Below, piece by piece: positions 27,385-36,200 of a stretch of 64,000 bases of DNA. The notes below the pieces were generated by a model. The model ran no database searches and was not told the origin of the DNA. It worked only from the letters and a program-made list of their open reading frames with translations. The stretch is from Cyclobacteriaceae bacterium (GTDB lineage: Bacteria; Bacteroidota; Bacteroidia; Cytophagales; Cyclobacteriaceae): NCBI GenBank assembly GCA_020832305.1, contig JAFIEV010000082.1, positions 1-64,000 of the forward strand. Direction: 5' to 3'. The translations under genes and the position numbers were made by a program. Positions within the stretch are counted from its first letter, which is position 1. Each line of letters starts with the position of its first letter.

Positions 27385-28002
27385 TCACTCGCCGGTTTCA
27401 TAGGTCATACGTTTGACAATGCTTCGACCAAGGGTGATTTCATCAGTATATTCAAGTTCTCCACCAACCGGCACTCCACGTGCCAATGTAGTTATCTTTA
27501 CATTGTATGCCTTAAGTTTACGCGCTATGTAAAAACTGGTAGTATCACCTTCCATTGTGGCGCTCAAAGCCAGAATTACCTCCTTGACCTGAGATTCAGG
27601 ACTTGCAATCCTGCTTATAAGCGTCTCAATATTAAGTTCACCCGGGCCTATCCCTTCCAAAGGCGAAATTACACCTCCCAGGACATGAAAATAGCCATTA
27701 TATTGGGCAGTATTCTGGATAGCCATTACATCTGGAGTATCTTCTACAACACATACTGTTGTTGGATCCTTACGAAAATGCATACATGTGCATTCCTCGG
27801 TATCTGACAGCATATGACAGGTGCTGCATCGCTTAATATTATCTCTTAAATTTAATAGCGATCCTGCCAGTCTGTGAGTAAATTCCGGATCCTGCTTAAG
27901 TAAATGCAATGCCAACCTAAAAGCGGTTTTTCTGCCAATACCAGGTAGCCTGGATATTTCTGTTACAGCTTCTTCAATAAGTTTTGAGGGGTAATCCATC
28001 AT
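27385..28002 (-). CDS. recR: Recombination mediator protein RecR
   Basis: A 205-residue protein acting with RecO in loading RecA at gaps. Domains in order: helix-hairpin-helix (ISRLPGIGRKTAFRLALHLL), C4 zinc finger (CSTCHMLSDTEECTC), Toprim (VCVVEDTPDVMAIQ...ALSATMEGDTT) and the C-terminal LARGVPVGGELEYTDEITLGRS. Length is typical. Two Met codons open the frame; the second is an equally plausible start. Confidence 0.95.
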   Translation of the reverse strand: MMDYPSKLIEEAVTEISRLPGIGRKTAFRLALHLLKQDPEFTHRLAGSLLNLRDNIKRCSTCHMLSDTEECTCMHFRKDPTTVCVVEDTPDVMAIQNTAQYNGYFHVLGGVISPLEGIGPGELNIETLISRIASPESQVKEVILALSATMEGDTTSFYIARKLKAYNVKITTLARGVPVGGELEYTDEITLGRSIVKRMTYETGE

Positions 28003-28164
28003 TCGCCTCGCCTGCTTCTAATCTTTTAAACGATAAAACTACATCATTTTGATAAAAGTTTTATCAGACTTTGCATTTTTGCACTGTTGAACTAAATAAA
28101 TTAATTTTATACACTTAAATGCCCTAGGTCAAAAGGTATAATACAAATTGATTTTTTCATAATT

Positions 28165-29433
28165 ATGAGTAATAAAGCGGTTGTAGTTTATTCTTTTATC
28201 CTGGCAGGAATTCTTATTCTTTTCTTATCCAGGAGCTATGTACCGGTCACATACAATAATTTTGCAGAAGTGACTGATAGTACAGAAAATTTTACCCTTC
28301 TGGCTGAAAAACTTTTCGGGGTAGAAATCGACAGTCTCGAGATTATACAGGATCATGTAAAGCCAAATGAACATCTTTCGATAATACTCAACAAATACAA
28401 TATTAGTACCAGTCAGCAGGTTTTGGTAAATAATCTAAACCCTTCTGACTTTGATGTCAGAAAGATTCAGTCTAAAAAACCTTATGTAGTGATGCTAACA
28501 GCAGATTCACTCAAGGCTCTTAAATATTTTGTCTATCAGCCTAACCTTATAGACTATGTTGTACTGGATTTTACTGAAGACCTCAAAGTAAAGCGTGAAA
28601 GGCATAAAGTAGATACCATTCAAAAGGTACTGACAGCCCAGATTAACAGCTCCCTGTATAATGCTATAGTAAAGGAAGGTGAATCGCCCATTTTGGTAAA
28701 TGCACTTTCAGATATTTATGCCTGGGTAATAGATTTTTTTGGATTACAAAAAGGAGATGCCTTAAAGGCCCATTTTGAGATTTATGAAGTTAACGGTGAA
28801 TTTGCAGGAATAGGAAAAATTCACAGTGCACATTTTATGCATATGGGAAAAGATTTTTATGCTGTTCATTATGATCAGGGTGAAGGTGGGGAATATTTCG
28901 ATGAAGAAGGAAACAGCTTGAGAAAAGCTTTTTTAAAAGCACCTTTACAATTTTCGCGTATCAGTTCAAGATTTTCAAATGCCAGAAAACACCCGGTTCT
29001 TAAAATTACACGTCCGCATCATGGGGTAGATTATGCTGCACCAGTCGGTACACCAGTAATGACGGTAGGTGATGGCGTGGTGACGGAAAGAAAATACAGC
29101 GGTGGGGCTGGCAATATGGTTACCATTCGTCACAATAGTGTTTATACTACTTCCTATTTACATTTATCAAAATATGGTGAAGGCATTAAGATTGGATCCC
29201 ATGTAAAGCAAGGACAGGTTATAGGGTATGTGGGGAGTACCGGATTATCAACCGGACCTCATCTCGACTTCAGGTTTTATATGAACGGAAGGCCCGTAGA
29301 CCCCTTGAAGGTTGATCCGCCATCGGCAGAGCCAGTAAAAAAGGAATTGCTCGCCGAATATTTTGCACATCGCGATAGTGTATTAACCTTCTTAAACAAG
29401 CATCAGATTCCATTATATAATGGTGCTCTGTAA
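28165..29433 (+). CDS. M23-family peptidoglycan endopeptidase
   Basis: A 422-residue protein with an N-terminal membrane anchor (about 6-24), an extended region with LysM-like character (about 50-230) and a C-terminal LytM/M23 zinc domain. Metal ligands sit in HHGVDYAAPVGTPV and GPHLDFRFYM, where the usual HLH is HLD, common in Bacteroidota, and YLHLSKYGEG carries another histidine. Such enzymes cut peptide cross-links during growth and division. It is divergent from recR. Confidence 0.9.
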   Translation: MSNKAVVVYSFILAGILILFLSRSYVPVTYNNFAEVTDSTENFTLLAEKLFGVEIDSLEIIQDHVKPNEHLSIILNKYNISTSQQVLVNNLNPSDFDVRKIQSKKPYVVMLTADSLKALKYFVYQPNLIDYVVLDFTEDLKVKRERHKVDTIQKVLTAQINSSLYNAIVKEGESPILVNALSDIYAWVIDFFGLQKGDALKAHFEIYEVNGEFAGIGKIHSAHFMHMGKDFYAVHYDQGEGGEYFDEEGNSLRKAFLKAPLQFSRISSRFSNARKHPVLKITRPHHGVDYAAPVGTPVMTVGDGVVTERKYSGGAGNMVTIRHNSVYTTSYLHLSKYGEGIKIGSHVKQGQVIGYVGSTGLSTGPHLDFRFYMNGRPVDPLKVDPPSAEPVKKELLAEYFAHRDSVLTFLNKHQIPLYNGAL

Positions 29434-29482
29434 AAAAACAATTTCTCCCCAAACATATTAAATATCAGGTGGTTTGATAAGT

Positions 29483-29701
29483 ATGGAAAATATCAAATTC
29501 CCTGTTGTCATTACAACGCTTATCGTATTAATTTACCATATTTCACCATTTATCGGTGCAACGTACACCTGGATCCTGTTTTTGTTTACCCTGAGTACAG
29601 TGGCATATTTCTGGATGGTTTACATAATCCTGGTCAAAGGAAAACCATCTGGTCATACCTTTGAAGATAAATGGTACGATGATCAGGAAAAACAACATTA
29701 A
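29483..29701 (+). CDS. Small two-helix membrane protein
   Basis: A 72-residue protein with two transmembrane segments (about 9-27 and 31-51) and a charged C-terminus ending in a WYDDQEK-like tail. I chose ATG 29483 over the TTG at 29474. It lies 49 bases past the M23 gene and overlaps the convergent sialidase-like gene by 4 bases. No family is recognised. Confidence 0.6.
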   Translation: MENIKFPVVITTLIVLIYHISPFIGATYTWILFLFTLSTVAYFWMVYIILVKGKPSGHTFEDKWYDDQEKQH

Positions 29702-30993
29702 AAATCAATGATTGCCGTCCATATGCTGAGTGCCCTGTTTTCAAACTGGGTCCAGACAGGCCTTATCTTATTATTGAAAGCAGCTATGTCTATTTTATCC
29801 CCAACAAATATATCAGGATCAGTTTCAAAAGGTCTGGCGCTTATCTTTTCATTTTTAAATGTCGAACCTCCATCTTCAGAAAACCCCAAATACACTTCAG
29901 TTAAAGCACCGTCCAGATTTCGTCGGTCGTAAAATACGCTATAAATATTTCCCGACACCTGGTCTACCGTAAACCATGAAAAAAACTGATGGTTTCCGGG
30001 GGGATCATTGTTTACCTTAACAGGTTGCGACCATGTGTTACCTCCATTTTCAGAGCGAATTAGCCAGACATCAGTATCGAAATCTCCATTTCTTTGATCA
30101 GACCAGCTAACATATAAATTGCCTGCATATTTACTTTCACTTCTGTCACAATCTATTACCGGATAGCATGACACCCTGCCAAATTCAGGAATACTATATT
30201 GTGTGCCACCGGGAATTTCAGCCAGTAGGATATCATTTCTTAACCAGCTAATTCCCCCATCGTCAGAACGGTCAAAGTAAATTTTATTGTTCAGGGTCCA
30301 AACCACACAAATGCTGCCATCAGCAGAGGTTGTGATTGTTGGATTCGAAACTGTAGTTTCATTGCCCAGACAAGTTCCACTAAATTCATTTATCCTGCCT
30401 GGCGGTTGCCATGTGCGGCCACGATCATCAGAGTATGAAAACATAATGTTGGATTGATGACCTGGATCCTGACTTCCAAATCGGTCATACTGAACCCACA
30501 CAAGGTAAATATTACCTGAGTGGGGATCAAAAACCGCTGATGGTCTGTCGTTTTGCCTGGGTGGATTAAATCCTGTAAATGTACCGCTATTCCATTTTTT
30601 TCCATTAAAGGTCTTCTGGCAAACTATGCGATCAATAACCATTTTACCAGACCATCCGGTTTGCTCAGGATCAGATAAATGAAAATAGTAAAAGCTTTCT
30701 TCATCGGATATTACGGCAGGATCACCAAAGACCCCAAAACCAGATTTTAATTTCCGTGTACGCCATTTTTTTCCAGAATTTTGAGAAAATGAAACACGGT
30801 CAACCATTGCGCCTACAACCATTCTTCCGTTGTTGTTCGGATCTATGGCGATGGTTGGTTCACAAGGAGTAAACAATCCTCCTTTTCCCTTATCTATTCT
30901 TACATTCTGATATTGGGCCTTCACTGAATATGTAACCAGACACATTAAACAGCCTATTATAAAAGAAAAATTAGAATGAAGCATTCGCATCAT
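29698..30993 (-). CDS. Exported Asp-box (BNR) sialidase-like protein
   Basis: A 431-residue protein with a signal peptide (about 8-26) and repeated Asp-boxes: SQNSGKKW, SDDRGRTW, SDDGGISW, SENGGNTW and SEDGGSTF. This marks a six-bladed propeller of the sialidase/BNR superfamily. Unlike the sialidase-like protein at 6576, it starts with QNVRIDKGKGGLFTPCEPTIAIDP, a form common in secreted BNR proteins of unknown substrate, so I would not call it a sialidase. The leftward gene ends over the small membrane protein. Confidence 0.78.
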   Translation of the reverse strand: MMRMLHSNFSFIIGCLMCLVTYSVKAQYQNVRIDKGKGGLFTPCEPTIAIDPNNNGRMVVGAMVDRVSFSQNSGKKWRTRKLKSGFGVFGDPAVISDEESFYYFHLSDPEQTGWSGKMVIDRIVCQKTFNGKKWNSGTFTGFNPPRQNDRPSAVFDPHSGNIYLVWVQYDRFGSQDPGHQSNIMFSYSDDRGRTWQPPGRINEFSGTCLGNETTVSNPTITTSADGSICVVWTLNNKIYFDRSDDGGISWLRNDILLAEIPGGTQYSIPEFGRVSCYPVIDCDRSESKYAGNLYVSWSDQRNGDFDTDVWLIRSENGGNTWSQPVKVNNDPPGNHQFFSWFTVDQVSGNIYSVFYDRRNLDGALTEVYLGFSEDGGSTFKNEKISARPFETDPDIFVGDKIDIAAFNNKIRPVWTQFENRALSIWTAIIDF

Positions 30994-31187
30994 ATGATCT
31001 GAAATTATTAATCTATATTACTGATATACAGAAAGTTTGATCTTTCAGCGTTTGAACCTTTGGTCTAAAGTATTATAGGAAAACCCTAAGTTAGATAAAT
31101 TATTTGAAAAAAAGTTTCAGTCATTCCAACGTTTTTGACAAAAAGTGACTCTTAGGTATGTAATCAATTTTTTAAAACCAAACAATT

Positions 31188-32147
31188 ATGATACTTACAG
31201 AATATTTTAGAGAAAACAAGCTGGTAACCTTTCTCTGTGTTATAGCGAGTATTTCGATTTCCTCATGCCTGATTCAGGAAACCGAATATGAAAAAGAAGT
31301 AAAAAGAGCTAATGAAGCTCTTGAGGCATTTATCCATGAGAATCAAATAAATGCAACCCGCAATCTCAATGGTTTTTATTTTGAAAGAATTGCAGAAAAT
31401 CCGTCTGGTAAAACAATTAATACCGGAGATGTCGTAAGTATTAAGTACCAAATGAAAACACTCCGGGGAACCCTGGTAGATGAAACCACGCAAGATGAGA
31501 CCCTGATGTTTGGCCATCAGGAAAGAGCCTTAATACCATCAGGCCTCAATACGGGTGTTAGTCTGATGAGAGAAGGAGAAAAGTACAGGTTCTATATTCC
31601 TTTCTATCTGGCATTCGGTTCCTTTTCAAGCAGTAAATTTTTTCAACCTTATGAAAATTTTATCATCGAAACAGAAATAGTGAAAATTCAGAATATGGAT
31701 GCGATCGCATTATCAGAACTCGATTCCATTACGCAGTACCTTGAAGTAAAAGAGATAGAAAATGTAGAGGTCAGAAACTCTGGTTTACATTATTACACAG
31801 TAAAAGAAGGTACAGGAAAACAACCCAAAGCTTATGATGTAGTAACTTTCTATTTTGGAAGAAAATATCTTAACGGCCAGCTTATTGAAGAGACTCCCTA
31901 TCAACAACCGGTTACCATAAGGCTTAATACCGGCCGGGCAGTGCCGGGTTTGGAAGAAGGTCTCAGACAAATGAAAGAAGGAGGAATATCCGTTTTAATA
32001 ATGCCCTCTAAACTTGCTTTTGGTGCGAGTGTACAGGTTATTCCCCCTGAATTGAGGCCTATATTGGTTGGAAACGGAATTATTAATACCAGAACAAGAC
32101 CCTTTGCTCCAGTACTTTATGAGGTAGAACTGGTATCTGTCAATTAA
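31188..32147 (+). CDS. Two-domain FKBP-type peptidyl-prolyl isomerase lipoprotein
   Basis: A 319-residue lipoprotein (lipobox SISSC after a hydrophobic leader) with two FKBP domains at about 60-170 and 205-318. Each shows the FKBP pattern: IPSGLNTGVSLMREGEKYRFYIP in the first and RAVPGLEEGLRQMKEGGISVLIMPSKLAFG in the second. FKBPs of this layout assist folding of exported proteins. The gliding/type IX-associated GldI is a related Bacteroidota FKBP lipoprotein but has a single domain. A terminator follows directly. Confidence 0.88.
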   Translation: MILTEYFRENKLVTFLCVIASISISSCLIQETEYEKEVKRANEALEAFIHENQINATRNLNGFYFERIAENPSGKTINTGDVVSIKYQMKTLRGTLVDETTQDETLMFGHQERALIPSGLNTGVSLMREGEKYRFYIPFYLAFGSFSSSKFFQPYENFIIETEIVKIQNMDAIALSELDSITQYLEVKEIENVEVRNSGLHYYTVKEGTGKQPKAYDVVTFYFGRKYLNGQLIEETPYQQPVTIRLNTGRAVPGLEEGLRQMKEGGISVLIMPSKLAFGASVQVIPPELRPILVGNGIINTRTRPFAPVLYEVELVSVN

Positions 32148-32164
32148 TAACCATGCAAGCCTTC

Positions 32165-32196
32165 AGGTGCGCTTCAAACGAGTGCACCTTTTTTTT
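32165..32196 (+). terminator. Rho-independent terminator
   Basis: AGGTGC (32165-32170) pairs with GCACCT (32184-32189), followed by a T-run to 32196. It ends the FKBP gene and lies inside the upstream part of the frame open from 32167. That supports the downstream start at 32257 for the next gene. Confidence 0.8.
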
Positions 32197-32256
32197 GAAA
32201 AGAAGCACCACTTCGGTATATTTGATCAGGCAAGTTTACCTAAACGCCGTTTTTTT

Positions 32257-33183
32257 ATGAGAAGGAGATTGTTCATTAAGTCCGCGGGTGCCATAGGCAG
32301 TTTTATACCCTTTGTTTCATCACAAAATGTTTATGCCGCCAAAGAAAGTTTCAAAGGTGTCGGAATGTGCGATTGGAACCTGGGCACTTCAGCCGATCCG
32401 TCTTTCATAGAAAGGGCCAGGGAAGCACACCTTGAAGGCATTCAGGTAAGTGTTGGCACTGCTCCGGATCGAATGCCTTTACGTGAAATGAGGGTTCGAA
32501 AACAATACATAGAGCTGGGTAGAAGGCACAACATAGCCTTTCATTCTGTAGCAGCAGGAAGCATTCTCAATAGAATTCCGTTAAAAACAGAACCACAATC
32601 CGCAGTTTATGTTATAGATGCCCTTGAAGCAGCCAAAGCATTGGGAGCGGATAATATTTTAATAGCTTTTTTTGGCAATGGGGACCTGAGGTTGCAAAAT
32701 CCAAATGGAGAATTCAGAGATCTTAAGGATGGAGAATATTCGTCTTATGAACTCGATGGCAGGGCTATAGACCGCGTAGTTGAAGTATTGCAGCAAATTG
32801 CACCAAGGGCCGAAGATATGGGGGTGGCATTGGGTCTCGAAAACACCCTCACCGCCAAACAAAACCTGGAGATTATTGAACGAATTGGTTCAGAAATGGC
32901 CAAGGTGTATTACGATGTAGGTAATTCTACCCGCTTTGGATACAATCCACCTGAAGAAATTCGACTATTGGGTACCCGACATATTTGCGAAGTGCATATC
33001 AAAGACCCCGGCACACCTTTATTGGGTTCATCTGAAGGCATAGTAGATATGAAAGCTTGTGCTGAAGCCCTCAAAGGAATAGGTTATAACAAATGGTATG
33101 TACTGGAAACCAGTGGTCGCAAAGACCAATTTCTGGAAGATACGCAAAGTAATGTGGCTTTTGTGAAAGAGGTATATGGATAA
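32257..33183 (+). CDS. Tat-exported sugar isomerase/epimerase-like TIM barrel
   Basis: A 308-residue xylose isomerase-like TIM-barrel protein. ATG 32257 gives a twin-arginine-type leader (MRRRLFIKSAGAIGSF then QNVYA), whereas the open frame upstream runs through a terminator. Barrel motifs include LGLENTLTAKQNLEII, VYYDVGNSTRFG, EVHIKDPGTPL and YVLETSGR. Its relation to the protein at 1289 is that of distant paralogues. It would act on a sugar or polyol in the periplasm; the substrate is unknown. Confidence 0.85.
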   Translation: MRRRLFIKSAGAIGSFIPFVSSQNVYAAKESFKGVGMCDWNLGTSADPSFIERAREAHLEGIQVSVGTAPDRMPLREMRVRKQYIELGRRHNIAFHSVAAGSILNRIPLKTEPQSAVYVIDALEAAKALGADNILIAFFGNGDLRLQNPNGEFRDLKDGEYSSYELDGRAIDRVVEVLQQIAPRAEDMGVALGLENTLTAKQNLEIIERIGSEMAKVYYDVGNSTRFGYNPPEEIRLLGTRHICEVHIKDPGTPLLGSSEGIVDMKACAEALKGIGYNKWYVLETSGRKDQFLEDTQSNVAFVKEVYG

Positions 33184-33295
33184 AAGCTATAAATTTACTT
33201 AAGTAGGAGATTTTTTTTACATCATGTTAGTTTTTTAAACCCATATTCATATATTTAAGTTTTTTCCGAATATATAAGTAACAAAACCATACGGA

Positions 33296-36200
33296 ATGAA
33301 GCTTATTTGTATAAAAAGCTCGTGGCTTAAAAAACAAACTACCACAGCAAAAATCAAAGTAATTCAAAACCAAAGCCGTAGAAAAACGCTGAAAGTACTT
33401 GGTTCATCAGCAATATTCTCAAGTCCTTTAGCCAGTCTTGCAGCCCATGCAATGGAGAAACCATACTGGCATCATAAAATTTCAGGCAATAGGCTTTCAT
33501 TTTTCGTTCGCAATGAGGAGCGGTGGATTGTTGATGCGTCAAAGTTTGGAGCTTCCTGTAAACTTAACATACAAGAATCTGAACAATATCTGGATTTTCA
33601 CCTTGAAAATGCCTGCCTTCCGGGCTCTGCGCATCCCTTTTATTTTAATGCCCGTGTAGCAAGAGCACCATCGGAAAAGTCAGTATTCAAATTGGCTCAT
33701 TGTAAAGCAGAAATGGAACTGGATTTTCCTGATTGGCTTCTCCAAATATCTAATGCTGAAGCTGAATGTCAACAAGATTGGCGACTTCAATTTAACAACG
33801 ATTCAGTGCTGGGTATTCCTGCCAAAAGCAGACTTAGGATGTATCCCGATTGGTCTATGCATTATACATGCCGTTCAAAAGCGAAATGGAGTTATCACCA
33901 ACGCAGTTTTGAATTTAAGAAATTACACTTTACACTTTCGCAAATTCGAAATAAAGATAAATTTCAAGAGGGCTTCAAACCACTTAGCAGCATTCATATA
34001 GATAAGGTTGAACCCTCGGCTGAATTTCTTGATCTTTTTAAAATTGACAATCTGCGATTGGCCGCACAGCATGATTTTTCTTTTGACGATGTAAACATCT
34101 ATCTGGGTCAGCTACCGGGTAAAGTACCTGCCGCCGTACTTACAGCAGTCAGTGGACATGACTTGAATTGCCAGCTTAAAACAGAAAGCAGACATCAGGT
34201 TTTGCTACTTACACAGCCCTCCTTTGCCATTGAAATGCAAAGAGAACACAGTGATTTTATTTTGACAGCTTCAAACCGCGAACAACCCATGGTATTGGGG
34301 GATGGCCTGCAAAATTATGTAATTGGTGATGTAAAGCATAAGGCGGTATTTGAGCTGAAAGGAAAAAAAGGAAAGGTACTTAAAGCGAATTACAATGCGC
34401 AACTTCTGGCAACCCGATTCGAAATACCCGGTGGAATTAGTTTGCCTCATAAATTTGCACAACCTCAAAAGGTCGAAATCAATTTTGATAAGAAAACGTC
34501 TGCTAGAAAGAAAAAGAGAGATCAGCAAATAATGGTTCACCCCGAAACCGGTGATATCGAATGGATTCATCAGCGAGGTGCGCTGCAGTTTGATCTGCTG
34601 AGACCTGAGGATCTTGTGCTCCTTACTTTTAATTTTTACAATTGCCGTTTTTTAAGAAGAAATCAGCAGGGGTTTATACAGAAGGATAATCAAAGACAAC
34701 CCACTTATCTGGTCATTCAATTTCAACCACAACATACCCTGGAAGAAGCTTTTATTGAAGGAAATGCGTTGCCGGGGCCAAGCTCCGGTGCGACACCTGA
34801 TTTGCCTGTCAGATTTGTAAGGAGCGGTGCATCCAGACTGGTTTTTGAAATGCCTGAAGATTTTGAAGGTATTCCGGCTACTATGGACCAGATGCTGGAT
34901 TGGTCAAAATTCAGTCTGAGAGTAAATTACAGGGCAAGGGCTTCATTGCCATCCATTCAAAACCTGTATCTGGCACCACAAACAACACAAATGAGATTGA
35001 TGCGTCCCCAGACCTCCACTCCTTCCTCACCCGTATCGCCAGAAACAGATGTATCGGTAACCGAAATGAAGGTGTTTGAACCTAAAACACAAAACCTTAA
35101 AATTGCCCGTCATCCCAGATATACCATAAGAGAAGAGTCGGTTACCTATCAGCCAGAAAAAATTCAACAGTTGCTTCCTGCCCGCAATCTACAGGATTTC
35201 AATACAAATATAGCCGATGATCCACCCAGGAGGGCATTTTTGAGATTAAGAGAGCCAGATGATCTAGATACAGCCCTTGAAGTACCGGCCCGTTTGATCA
35301 TTTCTCCCAATCAACTTTCCCATTTTACCCACCGAATCCAAATTACTGAGAAGGAAAGATCTGAAGGCGATTCAAATTCTAATATTGTAGAATTGTGGCA
35401 TACCCGCCTGGGTGTTTTGCTCTCGAATGGCAAGGTAGACGAAACCAGTTTAGCAGCCTTTAAAACCATTCGGGCAATATGGAGCTCTGATTACGGAAAA
35501 CCCAGACGTGATAATCCGTTCAGGGCCTCTCTTGATGCGCATCAAAGACATTATCTGGTAGAGCAAACATCCAATTATAATATAAAGAACTATACGCCAA
35601 GGCCTGTAAAAGCCAAAAAACTGATGCTTTCAACGCTGGGTGCCTGGGCAGACTTCCATGCAGATTTTGATTTTCCCGACCGGGAAGGAAAAAATCTACC
35701 CTTGCTGGAATGGGAACACAGGGCTACTATGGGAAGAGATCATTTCGTAAAAGTAGCAGAGGCCGGTTATTTATACCCATTCGGACATAAGGCCGCCATT
35801 GTCACCATCACAGAGCGCAAGATGGATGCAAATCACATGGCTGCCGTCAACCGCCAAAGAATGTTTATAGTGGTACGCGAACCCGTAAAGTCTTTTATGC
35901 CGTATGGTCCGGAAAATGAATTTATGGGCTTTCCGTTTCAAAAAATAATGCTCCGAACCACCGCCACTCCAGACATCGATGCACCGCAAAACCTACTAAA
36001 CATCCCCATCCCCGGAAACAGAAAAGATCCCGACCTGGTCTATAATTTCTGGATTAATGTTAATAATCAACCATTCTACTTCGATTTTCAATGCATAGAC
36101 CGAGATGGACTGATTTCTGAAATGCGTCTGCCTCTCATTTTTATTGGAGAAGCCGTTGCTACTTCAGCCCAACATATCAACAGTCTTAACAATGCCTATG